Below, in pieces: positions 45,585-55,505 of a stretch of 64,000 nt of DNA; within the stretch, counting starts at the first letter, position 1, and each line of letters starts with the position of its first letter. The stretch spans positions 682,001-746,000 of the forward strand of contig NW_004457736.1 in assembly GCF_000203815.1 (NCBI RefSeq), in the 5' to 3' direction. This stretch comes from Cavenderia fasciculata (lineage: Eukaryota; Evosea; Eumycetozoa; Acytosteliales; Cavenderiaceae). A model generated the notes under the pieces. It made no database searches. It worked only from the letters and a program-made list of their open reading frames with translations, and was not told the origin of the DNA. Both the position numbers and the translations under genes were made by a program.

Positions 45585-46484
45585 CTTATTCTTCTTCGAT
45601 CTTCTTTTAAAAGACTATATGTATGTATATAAATATAAAGAGTGAACGAGTGAACGAGTGATCTAGAGCATCCTGAAAGAAGAATACATGTATCTGTATT
45701 TATAGTTTTAAACTACTTACAAAAAAGAATAAAAAGAATTGAAAATCGACTCGAGGGAGAGGCCTTCAACCTATAAACAAGTTTCGCACAAGGTTGGTTG
45801 GACCATCCACGACCCAAGAGACACACATAAAACAAATTTCGACCAAACAGGGCTGTATGGGGGTTCGAGCCAACCCATCTTTATCTTCTTGTTGAAAAAT
45901 CGTGTCTTGCATACGTATGCATGCAAAGATGTCAACAACACAAGAGAGAGGAATTCCCTAAAGCTATCCTATCTCCATTTCCTCTTTATTCAACTGAACG
46001 AACAAGTCGATTAACTGAACAGAAACCATACCGTCATAATGTAGCCGAGTAGGGATAGGTCTATCTGCTGATGTATCTCTTCTCGTCTGATCTAATTTGT
46101 TGTAACCTTTCATTGTGTATTGTGGCAGTGTGACGACACTCGGGTCTAAATAAAGTGTTGGTATATATCTCCCTATGCTCACAAACGAGTGAGTGCTGTC
46201 TCTATCGTATCTACTATCTATTACTCTACTCTATTGTACTACTATTCTTTTGTCACCAGTGTAGTGTTAAAGAGTATCTGTACTATAACTGTAACTGTAA
46301 TCAATCTTGTCGTTGCCAAATAAATAATTAAATATAATTTAATTAAAGTAATATGTCTTTTTGAAAATTGGTGTATGATTTTTTGCAGAGTATTTTTGAG
46401 CAATGATGCATAATCGATGATCATTCGAGTAGCAGAACAACACCACCACAAAAGAAGAGAGAGAGAGTGATAGAGTAGGAGAAG
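45585..46484. other. Divergent intergenic region, no gene seen
   Basis: 900 bases between the carboxylesterase start (minus) and the IF3 start (plus). A CTGTAACTGTAA type microrepeat lies near 46285. An open frame at 45739-46014 has no initiator context or family signal and is not supported. Confidence 0.4.
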
Positions 46485-49307
46485 ATGTTAAGGAGCTCCA
46501 CAAAAGGAACATGGCTTGGTAGCCAATACTACAAACAGTACTACACTACTAGTAGTGTAACTAGTTTGATCAATACTACTACAAGTGTATCATCATCACC
46601 GTCGTCATCATACTCTACAAATAATAATAATAATGATAATAGATTCGATCCAAGAACCAAGAGAACATCATTCTCAAACGATATGGCAAAGGATCAACAA
46701 CAAATGCAAAAAGAAATACAACAGAATCAACAACCACCAAGAACCTTCTCATTCAACAACAACAACAACTCTGCTGGTGCATTCAATAAATTAAAGTTTA
46801 ATGTTCCTCAACAAGGTCAAGGTCAAGGTCAAGGACAACAAGGTCAAGGTCAAGAAGGTCAAGGATTGCCAAGACCAGCTAAATTCGAATTCAAGCCACC
46901 ACCATTCCAACAAGGAGCCAACAAGCAATTCCAACCAAGACCACAAAGTTTAGATCGACCAGAACCAAGTGGATACAAAAACCCATCAGAGAGAGGTGAA
47001 TACAAACCAAGAGGAGAGTATGTACCACGAGAACAAAGAGGAGAATATGTACCAAGAGAACCAAGAGGAGAGTATGTACCAAGAGAACAAAGAGGTGACT
47101 ACAAACCAAGAGGAGAGTATGTCCCAAGAGAACAAGGTGGTGACTACAAACCAAGAGGAGAATACAAACCAAGAGAACAAGGTGGTGATTACAAACCAAG
47201 AGGAGAGTTTGTACCAAGAGAACAAAGAGGTGGTGATTACAAACCAAGAGGACAATATCAACAAGGAGGAGATGTTGATCAACCAAGAGGTCAAAGATAT
47301 GATAGAGGTGCCAATTATCAAAATAATCAACAACAACAAGGACAAGGACAAAGATATGATAGAGGAGCTCAACAAGGTCAATCACCATTTAATCCAAGAG
47401 GAGGTCAAAAACAAAAAGGAGTAGGAATGGAAATGGATGAGGATGAAGATATCGATATGATGGATGAAGAAGAAGACATGGAAGCTGAAAAGTACTTGGA
47501 TGATGACCCCAAACCAACCAACGAAGAGGCTGAAGAACGTCACGATGACTATCCAGAAATAGAGGAAGATGATAGAGAAATTGGAGAAGAGATGGATGGT
47601 CCATCAGAAGAACTTGACCCAGCTGCCATTGAAGCAGAACTCTTGGCAAAGGCAAACAAGCGAAAACAATACAATCAAAAGGAACCAAAGAGAAAGAGAG
47701 GTGGTTACAAGGCTATTCAAAGATTCACTCGTGATGGTCAACTCGAAGAAGACCAAGAATTCAAGAAAAAGGATGGTCTCTCTGGACAAGACAATCAAGA
47801 CCCCTACGAAAAGAAACAAAAGAGTTTTGAAAGTATTAGAGAGGTCAATGACCAGGATGAAGATTCATACCAACCAAAACGTGGACAATCTCGTAGAATG
47901 CAAGAAATTGAAAAGAGACTTCAAGAAATTGAGGCTAGAAAGAACAGAGACTATGATGAAGACGATTATATCGACGAGGAGGATAGAGATGACGAATCAC
48001 TTGAAAAGGTAGAGGATGTAACAGACGAGCAAATCACAGCCTTTCTCATGAGAGAATTCTCTGCTCCAGAACCAGAGGAAGATTTTGAAGTGCGTGATGA
48101 CGATGAAGACGTTAAAATGGATGTTTCATTGCCAGGTGATCTATCTATTCTCAACAAGTATGAAAGAGAGTTTGTCATCAAGAGACAAAGAGAATTGGAT
48201 ATTGTCTACAAGACAAACATCATTATGCAACAATTGGGCGTCCAACGTCGTCCAACCAACAAGGAAATCATTGCCTTTAAGAATGTTCGTCTTATTGATA
48301 AGGATGGTGAACAAATTGGTTTCTATACTGGTCGTCAAGCATATCAACGTGCTATGGATGAAAAATTGGATGCTCTCTTGGTGGCTGAAGGTACCGAAGA
48401 ATTACCACCCGTCATTCGTTTGGTTAAAATGGAAGAATTAATTCGTCGTTATGAAGAATTATTAGCTAAAAAGAAAAAGAGAGAAGCTATAAAAGAAAAA
48501 ACTCTCTTTGTATGTTAAGAAAAAAAAAAAAGAAAAAAAAAGAAAAGAAGAAGCAAGTATTAATACTTTTTGTTTTTTATTTAGATTTCACCAGGAATTC
48601 ATGAAATGGATAGAAAAATGAAAGTAGCACAATTGAAAAGATTTTTAACAACTGGATATAGAGTTACATTGTATTTGGTATTCCCTTCAGCCGAATCATT
48701 TGATCAAGAGGTAGGAGAAGCCGTCATGAAAAAGATGATGTATCCTTTGAGAACCATCGCCAAGTTGCAAGAAGCCTATGTCAAGGAACACAAGATTTTG
48801 GTTAGAAAATTGTTGCCACTTTCAAAGGGTGAGCAAGAAGTTGTACGACGAAACTTGGGTCTTGCGCCAGGCGAAGAAGTCGATATGAACGAGGAGCAAC
48901 AAGACGAAGAAAATGAAACGGCTGCACAGAGAAGAAGAAGAAAGGCACTCGAGGAGCAACAAGACAATGACGAGGACTATGAACAATATTTGACCGAGGA
49001 TATGGACCAAGCCGAAAAGGAAAACATCATTCAAGAAAAGAAAAAGGAAAAACAATTCACTAGAGAGTTGTTCAAGGGACTCGATGAAAATGAATCTAGA
49101 ATGATGAAGGAACTCGTCCAGAAACAAAAAGAAAAAGAAGAAAAGGAAAAACAAAGATTATTAGAGTTGGAAAAGAAAATGGAAGAAGAAATCGATGACG
49201 ATGAAGATTTTGATGATGACGATGATGACGAAATCGATGATGGTAGAGCTAAAAAGAAAGGTCACAAGAAACAAAAGGAAAAATTAAAAATATTAAAAAT
49301 AATTTAA
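46485..49307 (+). CDS. Mitochondrial translation initiation factor IF-3 with RG-rich extension
   Basis: Exons 46485-48509 and 48585-49307 join in phase 0 to 915 residues, four to five times the length of bacterial IF-3. The first ~30 residues (MLRSSTKGTWLGSQYYKQYY) look like a mitochondrial targeting sequence. Residues ~170-260 are an array of short repeats, RGEYVPREQ / RGDYKPRGEY. Residues ~300-560 are acidic and charged. IF3-N is at ~595-675 (RPTNKEIIAFKNVRLIDKDG) and IF3-C begins with ISPGIHEMDRKMKVAQLKRF, matching the bacterial I..GI.EHD..VK...A..FL block. The C-terminus adds a long Lys/Glu coil. It should bind the small mitoribosomal subunit and support start-codon selection. Confidence 0.9.
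46990..47260 (+). repeat. Coding tandem repeat of RGEYVPREQ type
   Basis: About nine units of 24-30 bases inside exon 1 of the IF3 gene, coding RGEYVPREQ, RGEYVPREP, RGDYKPRGEY and RGGDYKPRGQ variants. The repeat is rich in Arg and Tyr with alternating acidic and basic residues. Units are similar enough at the DNA level to change number by slippage. Confidence 0.9.
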
Positions 49308-49458
49308 AAAAGACTAAAAAATAAATAAAACTCTAATCAAATAATTATTTGACCCAAAATCAACTAATATAATTGATTATAATATATTTGATAGGAATTA
49401 TTTAATTAATTAATAAATAAAAAAATAAATTCCTTCTTTTGGGATGGTCCAAAAATAT

Positions 49459-49755
49459 TTAATACCAGTTGTTGCCATTACCAATATTAATATCAATATC
49501 AATATCGATATCAATATTATTAGCACGGTTACGACGACCACCACAACATCCTCTACGAGCAATGGTTGATTCTGCCAATACATTGGAATGGTTTGATCCT
49601 TGGAGCAATGAAGAGTTTTGGATGTTTTTACCAGCACCTGGGGTAAGTTGGGAAAGATTCTCTAAAGAAGATTGAAAGAATAAAAGAAAAAGGATAATAT
49701 TAGAATCTTATTAAATTGGAAGAAAAGGGTTTATCCAATACATACTGAATAACAT
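49459..49755 (-). CDS. Tiny Cys/Arg-rich Ile-Asp-repeat protein, type I, copy C
   Basis: Exon 1 is 49755-49746 (ATG TTA TTC A, donor GTATGT); exon 2 is 49661-49459. The 70-residue product is close to copies A and F: MLFKNLSQLTPGAGKN, LLQGSNHSNVLAESTIARRG, CCGGRRNRANN, Ile-Asp repeat, and an end in NNWY where its relatives have NWC. It is divergent from copy D over the second promoter core. In pair 1 and pair 3 this side is type II, so pair 2 is type I on both sides. Confidence 0.85.
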
Positions 49756-49868
49756 TTTTGAGTATAGAAAGAAAGCAAAATATAATAATATTATAATATA
49801 ATTATTTGTTAAAAAGATATTTTGATGAATTGAATTCAATAAGATACTCTTGATGAGAGTTTAAATAC

Positions 49869-49948
49869 TTTAGAATTGTCTAAAAAGATTGAAAAAAATC
49901 AATCAAAAATCCTATATTCTGTGATGACTATGCACCCCCAATTCTAAA
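49869..49948. promoter_or_regulatory. 80-bp divergent-promoter core, pair 2
   Basis: Same 80-base length, same TTTAGAATTG / CAATTCTAAA ends, orientation opposite to that at 9186-9265. Compared with the other two it has one substitution and two compensating single-base indels, all in the T-rich and G-adjacent middle. Similarity extends on the copy D side to about 50080. Confidence 0.85.
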
Positions 49949-50127
49949 ATAGGAATATTCTAAAATGTTTGGATTTTTTAATAGTTTTTTAGGAAGGAAT
50001 CATTTCATTATTAACTATAAATAATGATTATTGAATGGTAATCAATTCATCAAATTAAATTAAATATTAATTAATTATCTCATTCTTTTCTATCTACAGT
50101 TAATTCACAAAACCAATTATTACCAAA

Positions 50128-50431
50128 ATGCTATTCAGTATGTTAAACAATATTTTAAATTTTTTATCATAATAATATTCAAACAAAATCTAACATTCCA
50201 ATTTCTCTTTCTTCTTCTTCTATTCTTTTAGAGAATCTTTCCCAACTCTCTTCGGTTTCTGGTCATTCCATCCAAAAGTCATCATTGCTCCAAGGATCAA
50301 AGCAATCAGGTGTGTCATCTGGTGAATCAACTATTGCTCGTAGAGGATGTTGTGGTGGTCGTCGTAACCGTGCTAATAATATCGATATTGATATTGATAT
50401 TAATATTGGTAATGGCAACAACTGGTGTTAA
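50128..50431 (+). CDS. Tiny Cys/Arg-rich Ile-Asp-repeat protein, type I, copy D
   Basis: Exon 1 is 50128-50137 (ATG CTA TTC A, donor GTATGT); exon 2 is 50232-50431. The 69-residue product has MLFKNLSQLSSVSGHSIQKS, LLQGSKQSGVSSGESTIARR, GCCGGRRNRANN, an Ile-Asp repeat one unit shorter than the others, and GNGNNWC. The conserved positions are NLSxL, the Cys pair and the aromatic-Cys end. Divergent from copy C. Confidence 0.85.
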
Positions 50432-50570
50432 ACAAATACATTATTATCATCTATCAATCAAGCCAACCATTTATGACTATATAGCCCAAAATAAATTTAC
50501 TCTTGACTTTTTGTCTATTATATAAATATATTGTTATTATTATTATTATTGGTTAATTTATTTGTCATAA

Positions 50571-51685
50571 TCATCTAGACTTGTTCCTACTTGTTTTAAG
50601 TAACAATACTTTGTCTGACATATCGTAGTTTTCGTGACAAAGACGGTAATGATTTCCACTACATTCACTACTATCCTTTGGTGGTGGCACTTTAATGTAT
50701 CCACCAGCCAGTGACTCTTGTTCGAGGAATAAGATGTATCCATCTTGAGTCATTCTTCTTAATCGATAGGTGATTGTTTGTTTGGCCCAAACCTGTTCGA
50801 TTGTAAGAGTATCGATATTTGACCGGAATAGAATATCGTCCATTTCCAAATCAACTGCACTATCTTCACCAATTTCATGTGGCAATCGAATAGTAAGATT
50901 TGTAATATTTGGTGGAATGATATTTACTGGGGTTGTTGTTGACTCGTTGTTGGAAGAAAAGAGAGAGATAACGGAGAAGGGTTTTTTATCACTAGATATT
51001 TCAATTGTGAGAGAGTTGATGGAAGAAGAAGAAGAGGTAGCAGACGGTAATAACTGTTTAAACATAGTACTCTTTTCAATGATGGTGAGATGTTTGAGTT
51101 GGTCTACGCGATTGGGTGTAAAGGTGAGATGGGTTTTGTTGGCTATTTGCAGACTTTGCAACGACCGAGGTAGGTACCCAATGTCGTCAGTGGAGAGATC
51201 AGGCTTATTATTATATTTAATGGCCTTGATGACAAGAGTTTCCAATTGATCTGGGAGGAAGCCTTCTGGGAAGATGGCTTTTCCTCTAACGGTCAGGTGT
51301 CTGACAGATCGTGGTACCATTAAAGGTGGGAACGACCCGATACCATGTTGGAAATTAAAGCCGAGTGTTTCTAGAGTGTCGGGGAGTAGTCTAGTTTGCT
51401 CCAACTCTTTCAAATTATCCGAGAATATTTTGAATTTTAGACTCTTTAATGCAGGTGGTAGAACCATCGTGTTGAATGCGTAAAGTGGTATGTTTAATAG
51501 TCGTAGTTGTTTTAATTGATAAAGATGGCCAAGATCTATTAAATTGTGATTATTATTCTCTTGTGGGGTCTCCACCCACCGTAACTCTAAGCTTTCTAGT
51601 GATTCTGGGAATCTAGTTGATGGTACATTCCATTTAAACGTTTCGTTAATTGGAATTGCCAATACTTGAACCTTTGGTGGAAATA

Positions 51686-51722
<37 letters not shown>

Positions 51723-53000
51723 GTTGTTGTTGTTATTGTTGTTGTAATTAATGTCTGAACATATTGACGGCTTTCTAACCTGTAAATGGGTCATGTTTTG
51801 GAATCTTGAAAAGTTAAAGGGGACCCCGAGATACTCGAACCGGATTCGTTCAAGACTGGCGGGGAGTTTCGACAAGGCGCAAGGGAAGTCCATAGTCAGT
51901 CTCTTCAAGGTCTGTGGTATTTTGATAGGGTCGTCCATCATCTCGTCTGTTGCCCTGACGACCAACTCTTCCAAGTGTTTCAATGGTCGAAAGTTGTTCA
52001 TCATGTTTTTGTAGACCAGTGTACGACAGTTTGGAGGTAAAGTAAGTCCATCTTCATCATCATCGTGTGATACGGCCACATGTTCAATATACGTATCCCT
52101 CTTGAACGGATACAACGACATGATGACCACTTGGGTGCTTGTAGCGTGCAAGAATTGTGATTTGAATGTTTGCATGTCCAACTTTGATATATCCTTTGAC
52201 ATGTCCAATGAACGTTGATTACATAGAAATTTACTATTCCTATCCAACAGTTTGATTTGTTTGAGTTGAATAAGTGGTGTTTCTTGATCATATTTCATTT
52301 CTTGTTTTGTTCTAACCTTTCCATTATTATTATTTTGATTATTATTATTTTTGTTGTTATTTGTGATTTGATTTAAATCTTTTCTTGTTACTTTAATTAA
52401 TTTAAATAATGATTTACAAGTAAACAAGAAACAAATTAAATCTATATCATTCTCTATTAAACTGATGATATAATAGATTGTCAAATTGGGTAATTTACTT
52501 ATATCTCCATTAATGTTTCTACCATTGACGACTGACAGGCTGGCTTTGGCAGGTACAGCCTTGTTTGGTTGAAAACTGGTACTGTTACTACCACCACTGA
52601 TACTGTTACTACCACCACTGTTATTGTTACTACTACTACTACTACTACTGTTTGAGATTGGTATTACCAATGGTTGAGTCACAGTTTGATTCTGATTCTT
52701 TGTTCCATTCCTCCCCATAATGCTATCCAATGCAATTGTAGCAGCATGCTTTTCACTATCCTTTTTAGATGCAATCCATTCGTTTGATTCATATTTGATA
52801 CCTTTAACTTATACCGTACTCTATGTATATTATATTATTAATATTTATGCTAGTTATCATACACATTTCAAGGTTAAACATACCATAAATTGTTTTACAT
52901 GGTCTAGTCCTTTGGTAGTAGTATTATAGATTGGCATAGCAATCTTGTTCTTTTGACAATACTCTTGTAAATTATTCTTTGCTGCATCGTTGATGTTCAT
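50571..53000 (-). CDS. dsRNA-binding domain plus FNIP/LRR-like repeat protein
   Basis: Two exons. Exon 1 (53000-52884) codes AAKNNLQEYCQKNKIA and TTTKGLDHVKQFM, the first half of a dsRBD. Exon 2 starts near 52820 and supplies the second half, GIKYESNEWIASKK then DSEKHAATIALDSIMG. The long remainder to 50571 has an Asn/Ser linker and about ten repeats of LPxSLxxLxF type (FPESLESLELRW, LPPALKSLKFKI, LPDTLETLGFNF, LPRSLQSLQI), the dictyostelid FNIP/LRR style. With the usual GTATGT donor and CATAG acceptor the dsRBD reads through one TAA between VKG and the preceding Val; a less usual donor at GTGTAT with acceptor AAG keeps it open but adds a residue. The N-terminus upstream of 53000 is uncertain. 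Confidence 0.65.
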
Positions 53001-53400
53001 GATGCAAAGGTCTTGTTGATCCTATGATGCCCTTCTTTTGACTCTTATCTTTATCACGTTTATCAGGATGGTGATCTTCGTTTTCGTCTTTTTTACTGTT
53101 CTGCACAAATTTTTTCATTCATTCATTTGTTTGTTTGATTATTGACTGTTCTTAATTCCTCGTAAGTATGACTATAGTATATACGTATATGGTATTCAAC
53201 AAGATCGACCAAGTACTTACGAAACCTTTCACTACCTTTATTATTAAATTCAACTTGATTAAATATTTAATAATTATAAATTGCAACCACATTAGATTTG
53301 TCGACTGCTATTCTGGTCCTTGATTGGTAATGATAACGATCTTAAATTCTTCGTCTTCATATATTCGAAGAACATATATATACTATTACTATTTACTCTA
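53001..53400. other. Possible 5' extension of the dsRBD gene
   Basis: On the minus strand 53100-53020 reads as a charged Lys/Asp stretch (DHHPDKRDKDKSQKKG) that looks coding and could be an upstream exon or linker of the dsRBD gene. It is out of frame with ATG 53000, and no donor fits between the two, so I do not annotate it as coding. Confidence 0.3.
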
Positions 53401-53765
53401 GGTCAACTTAGAAATCTCCTACAACCCTACTTTCTATACCAACAATGCAATCTGTCTGAGGAGACAATCAAACTTGCAGTGGATAATCATCCATCAATTG
53501 CCAAGTACCCAGCGTTTGCTAGAAATCATCTAGTTGTTGCACTTCGTGATTTTTTCCAAAAGAAACGAAACAACATCAACAACCAAATTCGTTTGTGTTG
53601 TAGCGACTATGCTGAAGATGAAAGGATGCTGAACGGTTGAGAGAGGTTGTAGGGATGATGAAACTCATGTCTGATCCAGACCAACAAACTGCTGCCAATT
53701 TCAAAGTGATCTATCTAAACCGCCAAAGACATGGTACCAACTGCATTTTCATCCTATATGGATAA
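53400..53765 (+). pseudogene. Gene fragment of unknown family, broken
   Basis: A coding-like stretch after a CTCTAG acceptor reads NLSEETIKLAVDNHPSIAKY and LVVALRDFFQKKRNNINNQI; a second frame further on reads LREVVGMMKLMSDPDQQTAA and ends in ILYG. The two frames overlap near the end of the first and look like parts of one broken frame. No start exon is visible and I do not recognise the family. Confidence 0.4.
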
Positions 53766-53812
53766 TATCTAATTTATCAATTCACATCAAGATAGCCAAC
53801 CATGTTCACGGG

Positions 53813-53889
53813 AAGTAAAATGTTGCCTTTCATTGGGTCCGTATTTGTATTACTCTTCTATCACTCGAATGAAATACAACATTTTACTT
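53813..53889. repeat. Inverted repeat, 13-bp arms
   Basis: AAGTAAAATGTTG at 53813-53825 and its reverse complement at 53877-53889 enclose 51 bases. It could be a transcribed hairpin or the remains of a small inverted-repeat element. No target-site duplication was seen. Confidence 0.7.
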
Positions 53890-54086
53890 CTCGTCGCCTG
53901 ATGAACGGATCCCAAGAATACGTATATTAAAAGAACAACAACAAGACAAGAAAATAATAATATATATATTTAAATAATATTAACTATTACTATTATTGGT
54001 AGATCATGATTAGAATCTTAGCTAGGAAGTTGGAGGAGATAATAATAGTTTATTAATCAACTCAAATATGGTAAGTATATAATCAA

Positions 54087-54310
54087 TTACCACCATCCAT
54101 TACGAGCACCACGACCACCTCCAAAAGCATTGTCAATACAAATATCAATATCGATATCAGTATCAATGTTGTTACCACGACCACAACATCCACGACGACG
54201 TCTACAAGCAATGGAATTAACAGAATCACTTGATACATCTGAATAACTTTGGACTGTTACATTTTGATTGGCTCCATGATTTGAAATTGGTGATAGTTTT
54301 GATAGGTTTT
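54087..54310 (-). pseudogene. Tiny Ile-Asp-repeat protein, type II, copy E, lacking first exon
   Basis: Exon 2 (54310-54087) is almost the same as copy B: NLSKLSPISNHGANQN, SIACRRRRGCCGRGNN, Ile-Asp repeat with one Thr, and GARNGWW. The TTTAG acceptor is kept. No ATG-x-x-TTTA first exon is found between here and the promoter core at 54481; instead about 60 bases with a GATACTAG direct repeat and an ATGTGT-AGT-ACACAT inverted repeat lie where it should be. The frame runs open upstream to 54344 without an ATG. It may be dead, or use a start I cannot see. Confidence 0.6.
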
Positions 54311-54480
54311 CTAAAGAGATACTAGCCACTGATGTGTAGTACACATAGATACTAGCGGCAAGGCGAATCTCTGAGATAGAATGAACAAAAAAAGAAATAT
54401 AATTAATTAATTTATATTATATAATTATTTTTTTATTTTAAATGTTTAATATTGTTTACATACAAGTTTATTATTTATAG

Positions 54481-54560
54481 TTTAGAATTGTCTAAAAAGA
54501 TTGTAAAAATCAATCAAAAATCCTATATTCTGATGATGACTATGCACCCCCAATTCTAAA
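54481..54560. promoter_or_regulatory. 80-bp divergent-promoter core, pair 3
   Basis: The exact reverse complement, base for base, of 9186-9265. It lies between copy E (minus) and copy F (plus). The G-run faces the type II gene in both pair 1 and pair 3. Similarity continues on the copy F side to about 54690. Confidence 0.9.
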
Positions 54561-54719
54561 ATAGGAATACTCTAAATGTTTGGATTTTTTTATAAGTTTT
54601 TTTGAAAGGATCATTCCATATACTAACTATAAATAATGAGTATTGAATAATATTCAATTCATCAAATTAAATTAATTAATTATCTCTTTCTTTTCTAATT
54701 ACAACTATTACTATCAAAA

Positions 54720-55027
54720 TGTTATTCAGTATGTGTTAAAAAATAATAATCACAATCAAGATATTAATAATATTCTAACATAATCCATTTATTTTTTTAA
54801 ATCTCTATCTTTTCTTTTCTTTAGAGAATCTTTCCCAACTTACTCCAGGTGCTGGTAAAAACATCCAAAAGTCATCATTGCTCCAAGGATCAAAGCATTC
54901 CAGCTCCACTGATGAATCAACCGTTGCTCGTAGAGGATGTTGTGGTGGTCGTCGTAACCGTGCTAATAATATTGATATCGATATTGATATTGATATTAAT
55001 ATTGGTAATGGCAACAACTGGTGTTAA
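54720..55027 (+). CDS. Tiny Cys/Arg-rich Ile-Asp-repeat protein, type I, copy F
   Basis: Exon 1 is 54720-54729 (ATG TTA TTC A, donor GTATGT); exon 2 is 54825-55027. The 70-residue product has MLFKNLSQLTPGAGKN, LLQGSKHSSSTDESTVARRG, CCGGRRNRANN, the four-unit Ile-Asp repeat and GNGNNWC. Closest to copies A and C. Partner of copy E across the third core. Confidence 0.85.
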
Positions 55028-55505
55028 ACATATAGATTATCCACTACTATTATCATCTATCAAGTCAACCAAAATAGAATACTTCAAAGTTTTATAGTTA
55101 ATTTTAAAATTGTTTTTGTTTTTTTATTTTTTTTTTAATTTCTTTTTTTTTTTTTTTAGTAATACCCAACTTGTATCTATTTCCAACATTGGTAGATAAG
55201 GAAGGGAAGGGGAGGGAAGGGGAGGTATGGATTGTTTGCAAAATCCATTTGTAGCATCATATTATTATTATTATTATTATTGATTATTGTTACTTTTGTT
55301 ATTATTATTAATGATTGTAAAAAAAAAATAAAAAGTTTATACAAATATTGTAGTTGGATGATGGAATTGAATTGAATGGTTAGTTGATTCGGCTCTCTGT
55401 TGCTATTATTATTATTATTATTATATGGTATGATGAAGAAGAAGAAATATAAACATATGTTGGGGGGGAATTAATTAATTAATTTGAATTTGAAATTAGG
55501 TTTGA
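55028..55505. other. Convergent 3' region with G-run motif
   Basis: Between copy F and GTP cyclohydrolase, both ending here. A T-rich block (55110-55160) is followed by four close G runs at 55204-55222, a canonical four-tract G-quadruplex pattern, then ATT triplet repeats near 55262-55310 and 55406-55423. Confidence 0.6.

Noticed and set aside
46891-47424. Long antisense and alternative-frame open frames over the IF3 repeat array
   Set aside because: They are by-products of the repeat unit, which is open in several frames; the IF3 frame is continuous with the conserved core.
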